Part shown: in pieces, positions 33,985 through 45,966 of the stretch | How positions within the stretch are numbered: the stretch's first letter is position 1 | How the letters are laid out: each line of letters opens with the position of its first letter | NCBI RefSeq assembly: GCF_963678635.1 | Contig: NC_087064.1 | Coordinates: 73,099,465 to 73,159,464, forward strand | Reading direction: 5' to 3' | DNA length: 60,000 nt | Source of the DNA: Symsagittifera roscoffensis | Taxonomy: Eukaryota; Xenacoelomorpha; Acoela; Convolutidae | Notes under the pieces: model-generated | Seen by the model: only the letters and a program-made list of their open reading frames with translations | Told to the model about the DNA's origin: nothing | The model's database searches: none | Translations under genes and position numbers: made by a program

Positions 33985-35034
33985 CACACGACCTAGTGGT
34001 AATCGCGCGTCTTAAGGTCCAAGAATCAGCGATTTGAGTGACGCTGTGTTCTTTGACAGCTGTTCTGTGTTTGGACCATGTTTTTTGATGGTGCAAACTG
34101 ATTCTTTTTTGCAAAAACTATAAGTTTTCTCGTCAATTAAACATTTTTTGTAATTTAAAGTAGTTTTAGATTGTAAGCTTATCTACTCTGATTTCGTATA
34201 AATTCTATTTTTTTTTCACTTCATTAGCCTAAATGGTCTCTTACGTTATAGGTTAGTTTGAGGGGGCAAAATAAGACTGATATTTTTGCGTGTTTTAGAT
34301 TCGATGGGGCTGCAAATATTTTTTCAAGGGGATGGGGCTAAAAGTTTCGAGTTTCACAACTTAAGAGCTCGAAATGTTGTTTGACCGCAGTTTTTTTTAC
34401 TCAACAAGCATATTGTCAGCTTAGGGGCTTGTTAAAATCTCTGAATGGTCATTTAACGAACGCTGGTGATTTTGTTTCTCGATAATTTTGTGTTGTTGGG
34501 TAAGGTTTTTTTTGTAGCTACGCTTCGCCTCTGTATTATCATATAGTTATTGATTACTGGTACATTGTCTTGGCTTGTCTTATAGACACAATAATTCATG
34601 CAGTCGTTTTTCCGAAAAAAGAGTTGTTTATACGAGTTTCAGGAGCAGAAAAAATTCAAGAGCAACTGTTTTTTTTTTGCGAAGTTACCTTCAGACGAGT
34701 GTTTGATAAACGTGCTAGCAACAAACGTGATGAATTTGGAAGTTAGTTGCCAGGTTTTGCTACTGCAAATGATGATATTTCCGTGTAGAGTTGAGTTTGT
34801 TTTGGTCGGATAAATCTTCCCTCCGAAGGTTTTTATGCCGACTTTCGAAGAAAGTGATGGAATAGTTATTCTCGGTGAGGTTTTTTCTCCAGAGAAATGT
34901 CGACGTTTCAGCTAGAATATTTTGACTGATTTTTTAAAATGAATCTGAAAAAAAGGATGTATCGCTGCCCACACCAAGGATATTGATTCTCAGGGCTTAA
35001 CAATTTTAATGATAATTTACCTCAAAATTATTGT
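33985..35034. other. Non-coding, repeat-rich
   Basis: Starts with a tRNA-like fragment (33,985-34,050). A GCTACGCTTCGCCTCTG relative of the palindromic repeat lies near 34,513. No gene supported. Confidence 0.4.
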
Positions 35035-35460
35035 TCCGATCATCGAAAATGGGGAGGGACTTTATATTCGGGTGTGTTTGTTTTTTTTTCCAATCAAAAT
35101 CATCCGACTGGGTTGAGTGATATATCGTATTAAAGCTCTTTCAGTCGTGATTCAAACCACATTAAAAAATTCTCAACATTTTTTTTTAAATGTTGAGAAA
35201 AACCGATTTGAAGTTTTTTCGTCTTAAATCGAGCGAATAAAGCACGCGAGCAGGCTTACAACAGCTGAATTATGCCTAATATAAGACATAAACTTAATTT
35301 TAAGCAAGTGAAACTAGTTTTTGGAGTTTTTTTAGCTTCATTTTGGGAACTTTTTTTAAGTTTTTCTAGTCACTTTTCTGCAAAAAATTTTGTCCAATTT
35401 GCCTATATCACTATGACTGTCTAATATGCCTAAATTATAATTTTACGTGAGATTATTTTA
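35035..35460 (+). repeat. Dispersed repeats R1 and R2 side by side
   Basis: The first 255 bases match 9,296-9,625 in direct orientation; the rest matches 15,480-15,770 in inverted orientation. A perfect 12-bp hairpin (TTCTCAACATTT at 35,170-35,181 and its complement at 35,188-35,199) lies in the R1 part. Confidence 0.6.
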
Positions 35461-36220
35461 TCACACCAAGCAAAAAAAAACTACACTTATTTGGAAAAAA
35501 AAACTTTCTCAACCGTAGTGTTCTAAAGACTGGTCGGAACATTCTGTGCTACTTGCACAGTAACCAGCTATCCCTGTTATGTTATAAACTTGGAGCTACT
35601 TTGACAACTACTATTTAAATTGGTATATATTACGTGCGAAACGATATATTTTGTCCTATTAGGGCGTAAGCGCAAATTAAATCATTCCAAAAAAACTGAA
35701 GCAATCAATGTGCTCTTAGTGATACTTTACCAGCAGCATAGCGTGTGGGAGATTAAAATTGGAAATAGATTTTTTTGAAAATTCAAATTTTTCTTGGCGA
35801 ATATTTATTTTTTAAGTATTAAAACAAAAAGCTTTTGATCGATCGGGAGGTGTCTTTTTGCAATAATTTGACCGCGCGCCTCTTACAAACAGAACTTTCG
35901 AAGCCATTAATATGCGTTTAAAACAAAAAGGAAACGATTATTGAGCCAACTATGTCCGAGCCAGTTCTCCAAGAAATAACCCTTATTTAGTTGCATTGCG
36001 TCATTCAAATGTCATTATTGCGTTATATCCTCATGATCCATCGCTATTGAAATTGAGCTAATAGCTTGATTTTTAAGGCAGCCAATTCTCTAGTAACGTC
36101 TGGCATCTTTGAACAGTTAGTAAAGTTTGAGTCTAATGAGCGAAATTCAGGGTGTTGAGTATAGAGTGTTGAGTAACTGATTGTGCGAACTTCTTGCTTT
36201 TCAATGAATTTATTTACAAA

Positions 36221-36533
36221 TCATTTTTTTGTTCTTATTTTTTTGGAACATTCAAATCGCAGTTTTGCTTCCGTGTATAAGGTTAGTTTCTGTGTTGTGA
36301 TGACTGTTAAAACAACAATTTGCGGCCGAAATAGTATCTTTGGACAAAGTATGACGATAAAAGATCTATTTTTGAAGCACAGCTTTTGAGTTGGCGTTTG
36401 ATCAATTAACTGCATGTTTCGATCTAGTACGATTGCTTCTTGAGCTGTGCCCAGGAAACGCTGTACACTCATTTTGTTCATATAGGATCTCCGAAGCTGT
36501 CCTCTGGGTCCTTTTCTGTTTAACGGCCCAAAA
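36221..36533 (-). CDS. Possible exon 2 of a minus-strand gene
   Basis: An open frame after an acceptor TATTTAG|T (36,533). It reads FGPLNRKGPRGQLRRSYM and continues about 100 codons. Its phase fits the donor of the candidate exon at 38,777-38,970. No homology recognised and the exon end is not fixed. It may be chance. Confidence 0.25.
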
Positions 36534-38099
36534 CTAAATATTTTCATATTTTGAAAATTAGATCATAATGTTCAAATCTGGCTGATTCAAATTGATTTTA
36601 GTGAACGAAAATCTGGATTCTCAATAGAAACAGAGCCTCAATTAACAATTTCATTATTTTTTCGCCGTTAGAAAAGACCCGTCCTCTTTTTGAGATTTCT
36701 TTTTTCCCAACATAACAGTCATGAGGAATGAGCACCTGTAAGTGTTTTCGCCGCAATTAGAGGCTAGATGTTCCAACTCAATTGTCGTGCAGGAGCAGCT
36801 TGCCCATTACTCCACAGCGGTAGATTTAGTGCACCGTAGCATTATGAGAATGCCACGATGCACTAACTCTCCATCTCAACCAAGAGAATTTTGTTTTAGC
36901 TAGGAATACACGTTTTCATACGCGGTTTCAATGGTTTTCGATAAGTAATCGAACTACACTACAAACGTAATGACCATTTAAGTACCAGTAACTTAAATGT
37001 TGCATGTAAATCATTTAAAAATGTTACAGTAGATGTTGCAAACGCTTGTGTTTTATTAGGAGTTAACTTTTCCTACGTAACTAGCATAAATGTTATCATA
37101 TATTTGGGTGGTTGGCGGGGGCATTGCCTATTTTTTGTTTGCTGATTTTTTGTTGTCTCGCAGGCTTAAAAATTGGCCGAATGATTGACTATGAGTCTGA
37201 TTCCTGGAATCGTTTTCTTCTTGATAACTTTTATTTTAGTTTAAGTTTTTTTTTGGCTGAAGATTTCTCCTCGGAAGTTTTGGCCGCCAAATTGCCTCGC
37301 AGGAAAATATTAATTTCACACTTTTTAGTAAGAAAAAAGTAAACATTTGGCGCGTAAGCAAGTCCCAAAAGGATGTTGCTACCATAATTATCATTTCAAA
37401 AAAGATAATTTTTTGATTCATTTTTGTTGTTTTTAAACCAGTTCATGAGCGAAGTTTTTTCTTTTGGTCGTGCTTGTTTTTTTTCTGATGTAAAAATATG
37501 AGATCTATTCCCGCTTAATTTTTAGTTAGGCAGTTTGCAAAGTGGATTTCAAAAAGGGATTTCCAAAGTAGATTTTAATTTTTAATGAAAGAAGGGTCAG
37601 ATGTCTGATTTCTGGTTAAGTTGGTTTAGCTAAATAAAAAGATATTGAGGCTTAAAGTTTTTGTACCTGATTATTTGAACCGAATTAGTAGGACTACGAC
37701 TGGCGAGTTTCAGACGTATGCTATGTATTAAATAAAATTTTTCGGTTGTTTTACTGAATTTTTTCAAAATTGGTGTTAGAGCGACTTGGCGAATCATTTA
37801 GATAATCAACACAAATAGCGAATCATCTTTGAAACTAAGTGCTCTACAGACGTACGATATAAATCTCTCAAAAATTGCTTGGTAATTTTTCACTCTTTCA
37901 ATTTTTTTAAACATTTTTTTTTCCGTGTCCTTACCAACGTAGACAAATTAACTTTATTTGTTACTTGTATCTTTAAACAAACGGCAGATTGTAGCAACCG
38001 TTACGGGTTGTGTGTTGTCATTTTAGATTGTTGCTCGTTTGTCGAATTGTGTTATATTCAATTTTTAAATCTACGAGGCTGAGAAATTATTTCTGCTTC

Positions 38100-38260
38100 G
38101 AAATGACTGACAGTCGATTCCGCTCTCTAGCATCGAAAGTGCATGTTATGCAGAAATAACGTAGATGAGTTTAAGATATCCCAACGGAACAGAAAACTGA
38201 ACCATTGATCAAGTTGTCTCAAAGAGGGTTAGTTTTATCAAAAAAGAATAATCCCTGAAG
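38100..38260 (+). repeat. Solo relative of the 32.5-33.7 kb array
   Basis: AAGATATCCCAACG-AACAGAAA, ACCATTGATCAAGTTGTCTCAAAG and TTTTATCAAA follow one another as in 33,110-33,185. Confidence 0.5.
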
Positions 38261-38776
38261 TACTTTGTGAGTTTGAGTGATTTAAATCATAAATTTGTGT
38301 CATAAATTGAGTTATTTATTTTTCTCTCTCCTTGAGTTCGTTTAGAATTTTTGTTTATTCGCTATGCTTTTATGTAATAGCGATACAAAAATACCATTTG
38401 ATGCTGATTTCTCAATTTGTGCTCTAGATTCGGATAATTAGTTAAGATGAGGCAATTATATTCCAGTCGCGATACAAACATGATATAAATGAAAAGACGT
38501 TTTTTCACAAACATTTCAACAATTATTTCAAAAAAGACCACTTGATTAAACATACATGCTGCTACTAAATGAAATTATCATCACAAGGTAAAAATCAGCA
38601 ATTACACCGGCTTGTAAACATACAATTATAACTTTTACAAAATTGAACAAAACAATACTATGATTAGAAAACAAGATAATCTCTAAAAGAAATAATGGAT
38701 CTATCAATAGGAATTTTTTTGTCTATGTCTATCAAAAACTTCTTAAGTTCAAATTTAAGCTTTTGTTATGGCTTAC

Positions 38777-38970
38777 CGTTTCTCAACTTCGTTTAATTTG
38801 GTCCATTTACTACAACTATTGTTTGCTACAGCTGTTCTTCCTAGATTTGTTTTTAAGAATCTAATTTGTCTTAATTGTTTTGTGTATTCGTTTGGTTTTA
38901 CGAGTTCTCTCTTATAGATACACGTCCTGCTTATTTCATTCTTCTGTATTTGTATTGCCACATCGAACAT
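38777..38970 (-). CDS. Possible exon 1 of a minus-strand gene
   Basis: From an ATG at 38,970 a 64-codon frame runs to a good donor CG|GTAAGC (phase 2). The peptide is Lys-, Asn- and Arg-rich, with KRELVKPNEYTKQLRQIRFL. I do not recognise it. Amino-acid composition looks more protein-like than the other short frames nearby. An in-phase acceptor exists at 36,533. Confidence 0.35.
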
Positions 38971-39227
38971 TTTAGTCAGACTATCTTGGGTAATGAAAAC
39001 AACTTAGGATTGTAAAATTTTGTACTTGAGAAATAGTTCTCGTCCATGATTCTTTTTTTTCTGCGAACATAGCAAGCTTTGAATGCCCAGTTATTTTGTC
39101 TGTTCATTTGAGACATGGTTAGAGTTTGAAAACACGGCGAACTAAAAGATAATTGAGACAAATCTAATGACCTGAAAATTAGCCTAATTGTTGTGATAAA
39201 CTTATTAAATAGTTTCAGAGAAAGAAA

Positions 39228-39700
39228 ATGATTACCATTGATAAAGACTGTGCGAACGTTGAGATACCACCTCTCAAACTTCATGACCAGACCCCTGTCT
39301 GCTGTAACCCATCTGCCAAACGAACTTGCATTGAATTGAGCCCGTGTGGAGAGGAATCATCTATTGAAGAAAAACTGAATCTAGCAAAGAAGGTCGAAGG
39401 TGCGATATCAAATTCAGTTAATGCGTTGATCCCGAAGTTGCTTGATGTCATCAAAGTGCAAATCAAGGAAGTTATAAACTTGGCGACAACAGAAGCAATA
39501 TCAAAAGTGAAAGATGAACTAATGATATGGGTAAAGCGCGAAATGTCTCACAACGAAAAGAAGGTCAATCTCAAAACACTGTCGGAGTCTGAGTTGTTAG
39601 AAAATTACAACCGCAGGGATATGTGAAAATTCTCAGGCTCAATGAAAAAAATGACGGTCAAAGTGAAATGATGGAAACTGAAACAAAGGAAACCGTCTTG
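39228..39700 (+). pseudogene. LINE E ORF1, 5' part
   Basis: Starts ATG at 39,228 with about 125 codons: a Cys-containing N-terminal stretch, then a helical segment probably forming a coiled coil (EEKLNLAKKVEGAISNSVN), ending ESELLENYNRRD, the start of the RNA-binding part typical of LINE ORF1 proteins. A one-base shift at about 39,618 gives a stop, but the next frame continues YVKILRLNEKNDG. About 39,700 it breaks off and endonuclease sequence begins, so the ORF1 C-terminus is missing. Confidence 0.75.
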
Positions 39701-39975
39701 TTCAGTATAAAGTACCGATAATTCTAACGGGAGATATCAACATCGATACACTAAAGAAAAATAAGTTACAGCAATCATATCTGAACACAATAACAGCAAA
39801 TGGGTTCGAACTTTGGAGTAAATCTGCAACTTGAATTAGTGACCCATCTGAAACTTGTATAGACCATATTATAACCAGGAATTTAGAAAATCCAACCATT
39901 GAAGTATTAGATAATGAATGCTTTTCTGATCATTATCCCATAATATTGAAATCTAATTTTGGCATTAAAGGTGAT
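39700..39975 (+). pseudogene. LINE E APE endonuclease, C-terminal half
   Basis: VPIILTGDINIDTL (Asp and Asn of the active site), a stop at about 39,834, then CIDHIIT and FSDHYPI (catalytic Asp-His). The N-terminal half with the catalytic Glu is absent because of the upstream deletion. Confidence 0.85.
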
Positions 39976-40681
39976 TTATCAAGTTATTCATATCGTGATA
40001 TGTCATTCTTAACAAAAGAAAAAAAATGAAGGTTTTTTTTGTTAAGTTTGAAACAAAACTTAGAAGCAAACCTGATCAGCGATAATAACATAGACCTTGC
40101 GTACAAAAAGTTCAATCACAGCTCAATGAAATCCTTGAACCATTTTGCACCATTATGTAATATGATACACAAAAGCAAAACTAATGCTCCTTGGTTCGCT
40201 AAAGGCTTAAAGAATTGGTTTATAAAAAGAAATCGCTTATACAAATTGTGGAAGTCAGACAAATTGAATTCTCTTTAAAAAGTTAACTTTCTTAGCCAAC
40301 GTCGAAAAGTCGAAAAATTTATAAGAATCGCGAAAAAAGATTATTACTATCAAAAATTTAATAAATGTATTGGAGACTCGAGACAAGTATTTAAAGTTTT
40401 AAATGAAATAAATGGCAAGAACGCAAAATCATCAAAAATTTCAGCTCTTTTAATCAATAACAATAAATTATCTGACCCCGTTCTAATATCTAACGCTTTT
40501 AATGATTATTTCGCTTCGGTAGGAACCAAGTTAGCAAGCAAAATGGACCTCGTCGAGCCAGTAATTAAAATAGAAGACGTAAGCTACTCTATGTATCTCT
40601 TTAATAGTACAATTTGTGAGATAATTGATGTGATAGAGCGTCTGAAGCCCAAGCATACTTGTGGCATCGATGAAATTAGTA

Positions 40682-41844
40682 ACCTTTTTTTAGTTAAAAG
40701 CAGGTATGTGTTAGCACTTTATTTAACATACTTAACTTATCTCTCATTTTGCTCCGGTATGTTTCCTCAAAGCCTCAAGTTTGCTCGGGTTTTACCTCTT
40801 CATAAAGCTGATAGCAGAATAATTATGACAAATTACCGTCCAATATGACTTTTTAAGTGGCTGCAGCAAAGTTATTGAAAAAATCATGCGCTCGATTTTA
40901 CAACTATCTTAAAAGTTTGAATTACTGTATCATCGTCAGTTTGGGTTCAGGGAGAAGTTTGCCACAGTTGATGCATTAGCTCAATTGACTGAAAGATTAA
41001 GACTAGGATTTGATAAAAACATTAAATGTAGCTTCTTCATTGATTTAAAAAAGGCATTTGATACGCTGGACCATAAAATTCTTTTGAGGAAATTAGAATG
41101 CTATGGAGTACGTGGAAATTGATAAAATGGTACGTGAAAAAGCTATCTATCCAATAGGTAGCATTGTGTACATATAAACAACTGTTCATCTGATTGTTTG
41201 CAAGTAAACACGGGAATACATCAAGGCTCTGTTTTAGGCCCTCTCTTGTTTCTGGTTTATATTAACGACATACAGCACACAGTTTACAATTCGAATGTGT
41301 TTCTATTTGCAGACGATACAAACATATCATGTCAAACATCTATCTATGAAGAATACCAGTTAGATTTGACCAAAATTTCTTCCTGGCTTTTTTCAAATAA
41401 ATTAACCTTAAACTCAGATAAAACTACCTTAAATAATTTTACTAAGGATAGAAGTGCTTCCAGTCTTTCTATTGATATACTTGATTTTACTTTTCAGCCA
41501 AAACCTTTTTGCAAATACCTAGGTGTCATTGTAGATGATAAGCTTAAATTTTTTCACCATATACAGAATGTTCAATCAAAACTAGGTCGTCACTGTGGTG
41601 TAATATCAAAAATGAGACATTATGTACCAAGATCCATCCTACTGAAATACTATATGTCGAATATCAAGCCAATAATACAATATGGCTTGCTCGTCTACGG
41701 CAGCACGAGTTTTTCTTTTTTAAACCCAATTTTGAATATGCAACGAAAAATTGTTCGCATTATCTGCTTGATACCATTGCTAAAATATTTTCTAATAACA
41801 AAATACTAACAGTTCATGAGCTATGTGTACGATTTGATGAAGTG
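40682..41844 (+). repeat. Tandem duplication, copy 1 (1,163 bp)
   Basis: Begins ACCTTTTTTTAGTTAAAAGC and ends at GATTTGATGAAGTG, where copy 2 starts. Compared with copy 2 it lacks 17 bases near 41,769 and differs at scattered sites. Confidence 0.92.
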
Positions 41845-43007
41845 ACCTTTTTTTAGTTAAAAGCAGGTATGTGTTAGCACTTTATTTAACATACTTAACT
41901 TATCTCTCATTTTGCTCCGGTATGTTTCCTCAAAGCCTCAAGTTTGCTCGGGTTTTACCTCTTCATAAAGCTGATAGCAGAATAATTATGACAAATTACC
42001 GTCCAATATGACTTTTTAAGTGGCTGCAGCAAAGTTATTGAAAAAATCATGCGCTCGATTTTACAACTATCTTAAAAGTTTGAATTACTGTATCATCGTC
42101 AGTTTGGGTTCAGGGAGAAGTTTGCCACAGTTGATGCATTAGCTCAATTGACTGAAAGATTAAGACTAGGTTTTGATAAAAACATTAAATGTAGCTTCTT
42201 CATTGATTTAAAAAAGGCATTTGATACGCTGGACCATAAAATTCTTTTAACGAAATTAGAATGCTATGGAGTACGTGGAAATTGCTAAAATTGGTTCGAA
42301 AGCTATCTATCCAATAGGTATCAATGTGTACATATAAACAACTGTTCATCTGATTGGTTGCAAGTAAACACGGGAATACCTCAAGGCTCTGTTTTAGGCA
42401 CTCTCTTGTTTATATTAACGACATACAGCACACAGTTTGCAATTCAAATGTGTTTCTATTTGCAGATGATACAAACATATCATGTCAAACATCTATCTAT
42501 GAAAAATACCAGTTAGATTTGACCAAAATTTCTTCCTGGCTTTGTTCAAATAAATTAACCTTAAACTCAGATAAAACTACTTTAATTAATTTTACTAAGG
42601 ATAGAAGTGCTTCCAATCTTTCGATTGATATACTTGATTTTACTTTTCAGCCAAAACCTTTTTGCAAATACCTAGGTGTCATTGTAGATGATAAGCTTAA
42701 ATTTTTTCACCATATACAGAATGTTCAATCAAAACTAGGTCGTCACTGTGGTGTAATATCAAAAATGAGACATTATGTACCAAGATCCATCCTACTGAAA
42801 TACTATATGTCGAATATCAAGCCAATAATACAATATGGCTTGCTCGTCTACGGCAGCACGAGTTTTTCTTTTTTAAACCCAATTTTGAATATGCAACGAA
42901 AAATTGTTTGCATGATCTGCTTCGAAAGGAAATTGGATACCATTACTAAACTCTTTTCTGATAACAAAATACTAACTGTTCATGAGCTATATGTGTACGA
43001 TTTGATG
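41845..43007 (+). repeat. Tandem duplication, copy 2
   Basis: Same start as copy 1 at an offset of 1,163 bases and about the same length; continues into unique LINE sequence after GATTTGATGAAGTT near 43,010. A 7-base deletion relative to copy 1 lies near 42,410. Confidence 0.92.
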
Positions 43008-43741
43008 AAGTTTTGTTTACGATCACCAAATCAAAAACATCCAACTTGTTTTCTCAATTCTTTGTTTACTTTTAAAAATTTTGCCTACTATACGCAAATT
43101 TCAAAAGGTCGAACATTTGTTCCACCATTCTGTAAGAATAAGGTAAAATCATGTTCTTTGACTAATAGGGGTTCAAAGTTATTGAATATTATGAGTATAA
43201 ATAATCTCTCACCTGAAAATATTGGATTGATGTCAAAAAATGAAGAATACAGTTTCGTCCATAAATTTAAAGATAATATCATTTGTGGCAATTACGAGTT
43301 GGTGCAAAACATATTTCTTTTATTTTTTAAAAATGGTACCCGCTGGCTAAACGCTATCAAACAACCATTCTACGGTTGCGATTCTATGCTGAAAATATGA
43401 CCCTCCAAATCCTTGTAGTTTTCGAGATATCGCATTTTTTTCATATTATTTCTCATATTCTTAGTTCGTCAGCTGGAATGAGAATTGGCCGAAATGACAG
43501 GACTAGATGTACTAACTATTCCTTAATGAGGGCTTAATTTTAGGGGAAAATAAATTTTTCCCCACAATCCTATATTTATTCGAATATAAATTTATCTTTG
43601 TTACTTAGTTGCAATCATAATTTGTTCAACATATGACGTCAAGTAGGCACATACTGCTCCTGCTGTCTATCCCCTCCATTTTGTTGATTTAATAAATTAA
43701 ATAAATTGATGCTTGTCTTATCAACTATATGGAGAAATAAA

Positions 43742-43757
43742 TTCTTCTTCTTCTTCT
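43742..43757 (+). repeat. (TTC)n 3' tail of LINE E
   Basis: Five TTC units following AATAAA, the simple-repeat end expected for this LINE class. Confidence 0.75.
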
Positions 43758-43789
43758 AAAAGCATAATTTTCTCCAGTGGTAGTGGTAT

Positions 43790-44830
43790 GCAATATACTG
43801 ACTGAATTGCAATAGCCGTTTTGCTCAAACTTTTGTTCAATTCAGCTGAAAAAGTAACATTTTTGTCTGCTAACACTCCAATTTACCTGGCATGTTTTTT
43901 GCGGAAATTGTTTCTTCACTATAAAAAATTTTGTCCAAACTATTCTCACCCCTCCTCGAAAATAAATATGCTGTTTTCGCAACATTAAGACAGGTTTCTT
44001 TTTATTAAAACACTTTGGTACCTTTTCTACTATTTCCAGTATTGATACTCTTGGGTCCGTTTTCGAGTTTCTTCCTTTTTATCAGATACTTGTATTACCA
44101 ACAAAATGCACAAATTCATGTTTCTGTTGATTTTGTTTGTAAAGTTATTTACATAAAAAATGAAAACCAATGGACCCAAGTTAATACCTTGTGGTACGTT
44201 ATAATTGTGTAGTTTCCATTTCTTATCAGAATAGTGTCTTTAAAGTTGGACACATTGGACACGGTCCCTCAAAAAACCCACAAAAAAGTGCTTGTGCTTT
44301 TCTGGATTGATCCATTCATGTTCACACAGACTATTTCGGTAAAAGGTAATAATCTCATCTGTCGCAGATTGCTTTTTCTGAAATCCAAATTGGTAGACGT
44401 TTTATATAGATTTTTGTTTGAGATATTGTATAATTTGCTCAAAAGCAAGCGTTCAATAAGTTTTCATAGCGCGTTAGCCACACAAATTGACCTGTAGTTC
44501 GATGCAACCTGTGCGTTAACTTTTTTGAAGACAGGTGTTAAATATGCTTAAGGAATGATGGAAATTGGTTTTGTATTATACTTTTATTGCGAATTGAGGT
44601 GCGTTTCAATAGCAAGTTTGTCTTGTTAGAGGCAGATAGCTTGAATTTCATCAGTTCCTAGAGATTTATTTAATGGTAGCTTACCTTAATCTGTTTCTAC
44701 CCAACTTAAGTCAAACACTGCCTCTGTTTTTTTCGTTTCGTAGTATACGTTCAACATTAAAAACACCTAATTTTTTGAAAAAAATGCCTGATTGAAGTGA
44801 TTTGCTATTTCAGTAACATTCTTTACTTTG
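43790..44830 (-). pseudogene. LINE F reverse-transcriptase fragment
   Basis: Minus-strand reading, across several frames: IANHFNQAFFSKN (about 44,790), LGTDEIQA (about 44,660), AYLTPVFKKVNAQVASNYRS (about 44,540), VPQGINLGPLVFI (about 44,185), then a LNVAKTAYLF block (about 43,985) and LADKNVTFSAELN (about 43,865). These are RT blocks in the correct order of a LINE. The YXDD motif was not located. It is an old fragment, tail-to-tail with LINE E and more decayed. Confidence 0.8.
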
Positions 44831-45662
44831 TTTTTTGCTATTTTCCAAATCTATTTCGCCAACATTAAATCACCTTTGATTGATCTTGTTCCGGCGTTTT
44901 CTAATTTGAAGGCGTTTTTTGTGCACTTAGATGCTGAGTATTCAGAACAGGCGCAGATCTAAGATTTTCTCGAAGGAGGTAGGTTTTTCGAAAAAGTTTC
45001 GAAATGTTTTTGCAATTTTCCTAGCGCGACCTATTGGTTATCCGAGCTCTCCCAATTGATTAGTAAGATGCTCTTTTGACCAACTTCATCCCCCTGATAA
45101 ATCCTCTATCAATTAATGGAATCTACTCACGAAAGAAAAGGCAATTTGACGTTGAAAGCAAACTTTTGTGAATATTATTGACCATGCCAGGGTGTTTTTT
45201 TTTCGATTTGGTATGTTTCATCCGTGAAAAAAAAGTTAATGAAAGAAGTTTGTTTGTATTCAAATTCAGCTTCTGGGCAGTTATCTTTTTCAGTTTGTTT
45301 CTTATATGTTTTGTCAGAAATTCTTCGGATTTCATGTCGCATTTTTTTCACCTCTTCGATGAGCTATTTGTAAAATTAGATCTTTCACTGAGTCAGATAA
45401 CAAACCAAACGCTCTGTTTCTCAGAGCAGAGCCATGTTTGAGACTAACGATAGCAATTTAATCAAATTTGCACTAGCTTAGATTGCGGTTATTGGTGGAG
45501 TACACCATAGTGCGGTTATTGGTTAACTCACTCTTGGTTAAGTTCAATAACTTTTGAGTTTATTTTAGTTTGCTTTAATCGCTAACTAAGGCATATTGTT
45601 TTAATTGGAGTAATTAGATTGTTGTTTTTACTTTTAATCATATTCTTGACTAGAGATTGGAA
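44831..45662. other. Upstream region of the dehydrogenase gene
   Basis: A tRNA-like fragment (GCGACCTATTGGTTATCCGAGC) lies near 45,026, and a duplicated AGTGCGGTTATTGGT phrase near 45,482-45,525 contains inverted CCAAT elements (ATTGG), possibly promoter sequence. No gene supported. Confidence 0.4.
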
Positions 45663-45966
45663 ATGAATCCAAAATCAGTGCTGATCACGGGAGCTAATAG
45701 AGGCATCGGGTTGGAATTCGTGAAGCAGTTTCTGCCTCTGAAGCCAACGTATATATTTGCAACATGCAGGAATCCAGAGGCTGCTTCGGATCTCAAAGAA
45801 CTGCAAAAATCCAATTCCAATATTCACATTATCAAACTAGAGATGAGTAACGAAGAGGATCACGTGGAGATGGCGAAAGTGGTGACGAAGGAGTTGAATG
45901 GACAAGGCCTGAACCTACTGATCAACAATGCTGGTGTACTGTCTGCGGTCCACAAATTGCAGGATG
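45663..45966 (+). CDS. Short-chain dehydrogenase/reductase, first coding exon (sniffer-like)
   Basis: From ATG at 45,663 to a donor GATG|GTAAGC, 101 codons plus one base. The sequence is the N-terminal half of a Rossmann-fold SDR: SVLITGANRGIG (residues 5-16, cofactor-binding TGxxxGxG), ATCRNP after beta-2 (an Arg there usually favours NADP(H)), and LLINNAGVL (residues 85-93). The KFLP-like and GLE-type details resemble the sniffer/carbonyl reductase C-factor group, which reduces carbonyl compounds in the cytosol. The catalytic Ser, Tyr and Lys would be in later exons, which are not in the window. The start is fixed by the first ATG in frame. Confidence 0.9.

Larger units (their letters stand above)
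40030..43400 (+). pseudogene. LINE E reverse transcriptase with internal duplication
   Basis: The pre-RT linker (PWFAKGLKNWF) and fingers (PLHKADSRIIMTNYRPI) occur first. The core is then present twice: FIDLKKAFDTLDHKI at about 41,035 and 42,198, and FADDTNISC at about 41,309 and 42,466. Copy 1 ends in frame at 41,807; copy 2 leads into the real C-terminal region and the last stop at 43,398-43,400. Copy 1 has a stop after YGVRGN and copy 2 has a stop there and lacks 7 bases in the LGPLLFLVY block, so neither is functional. Confidence 0.87.
39228..43757 (+). mobile_element. LINE E, CR1-like non-LTR retrotransposon, rearranged
   Basis: Plus-strand LINE with ORF1 start (39,228), truncated APE endonuclease (39,700-39,960), RT (40,030-43,400) and a 3' end in (TTC)n (43,742-43,757). 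It carries an internal deletion joining ORF1 to mid-APE and a 1,163-bp tandem duplication in the RT. It is dead: many stops and frameshifts. Confidence 0.88.
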
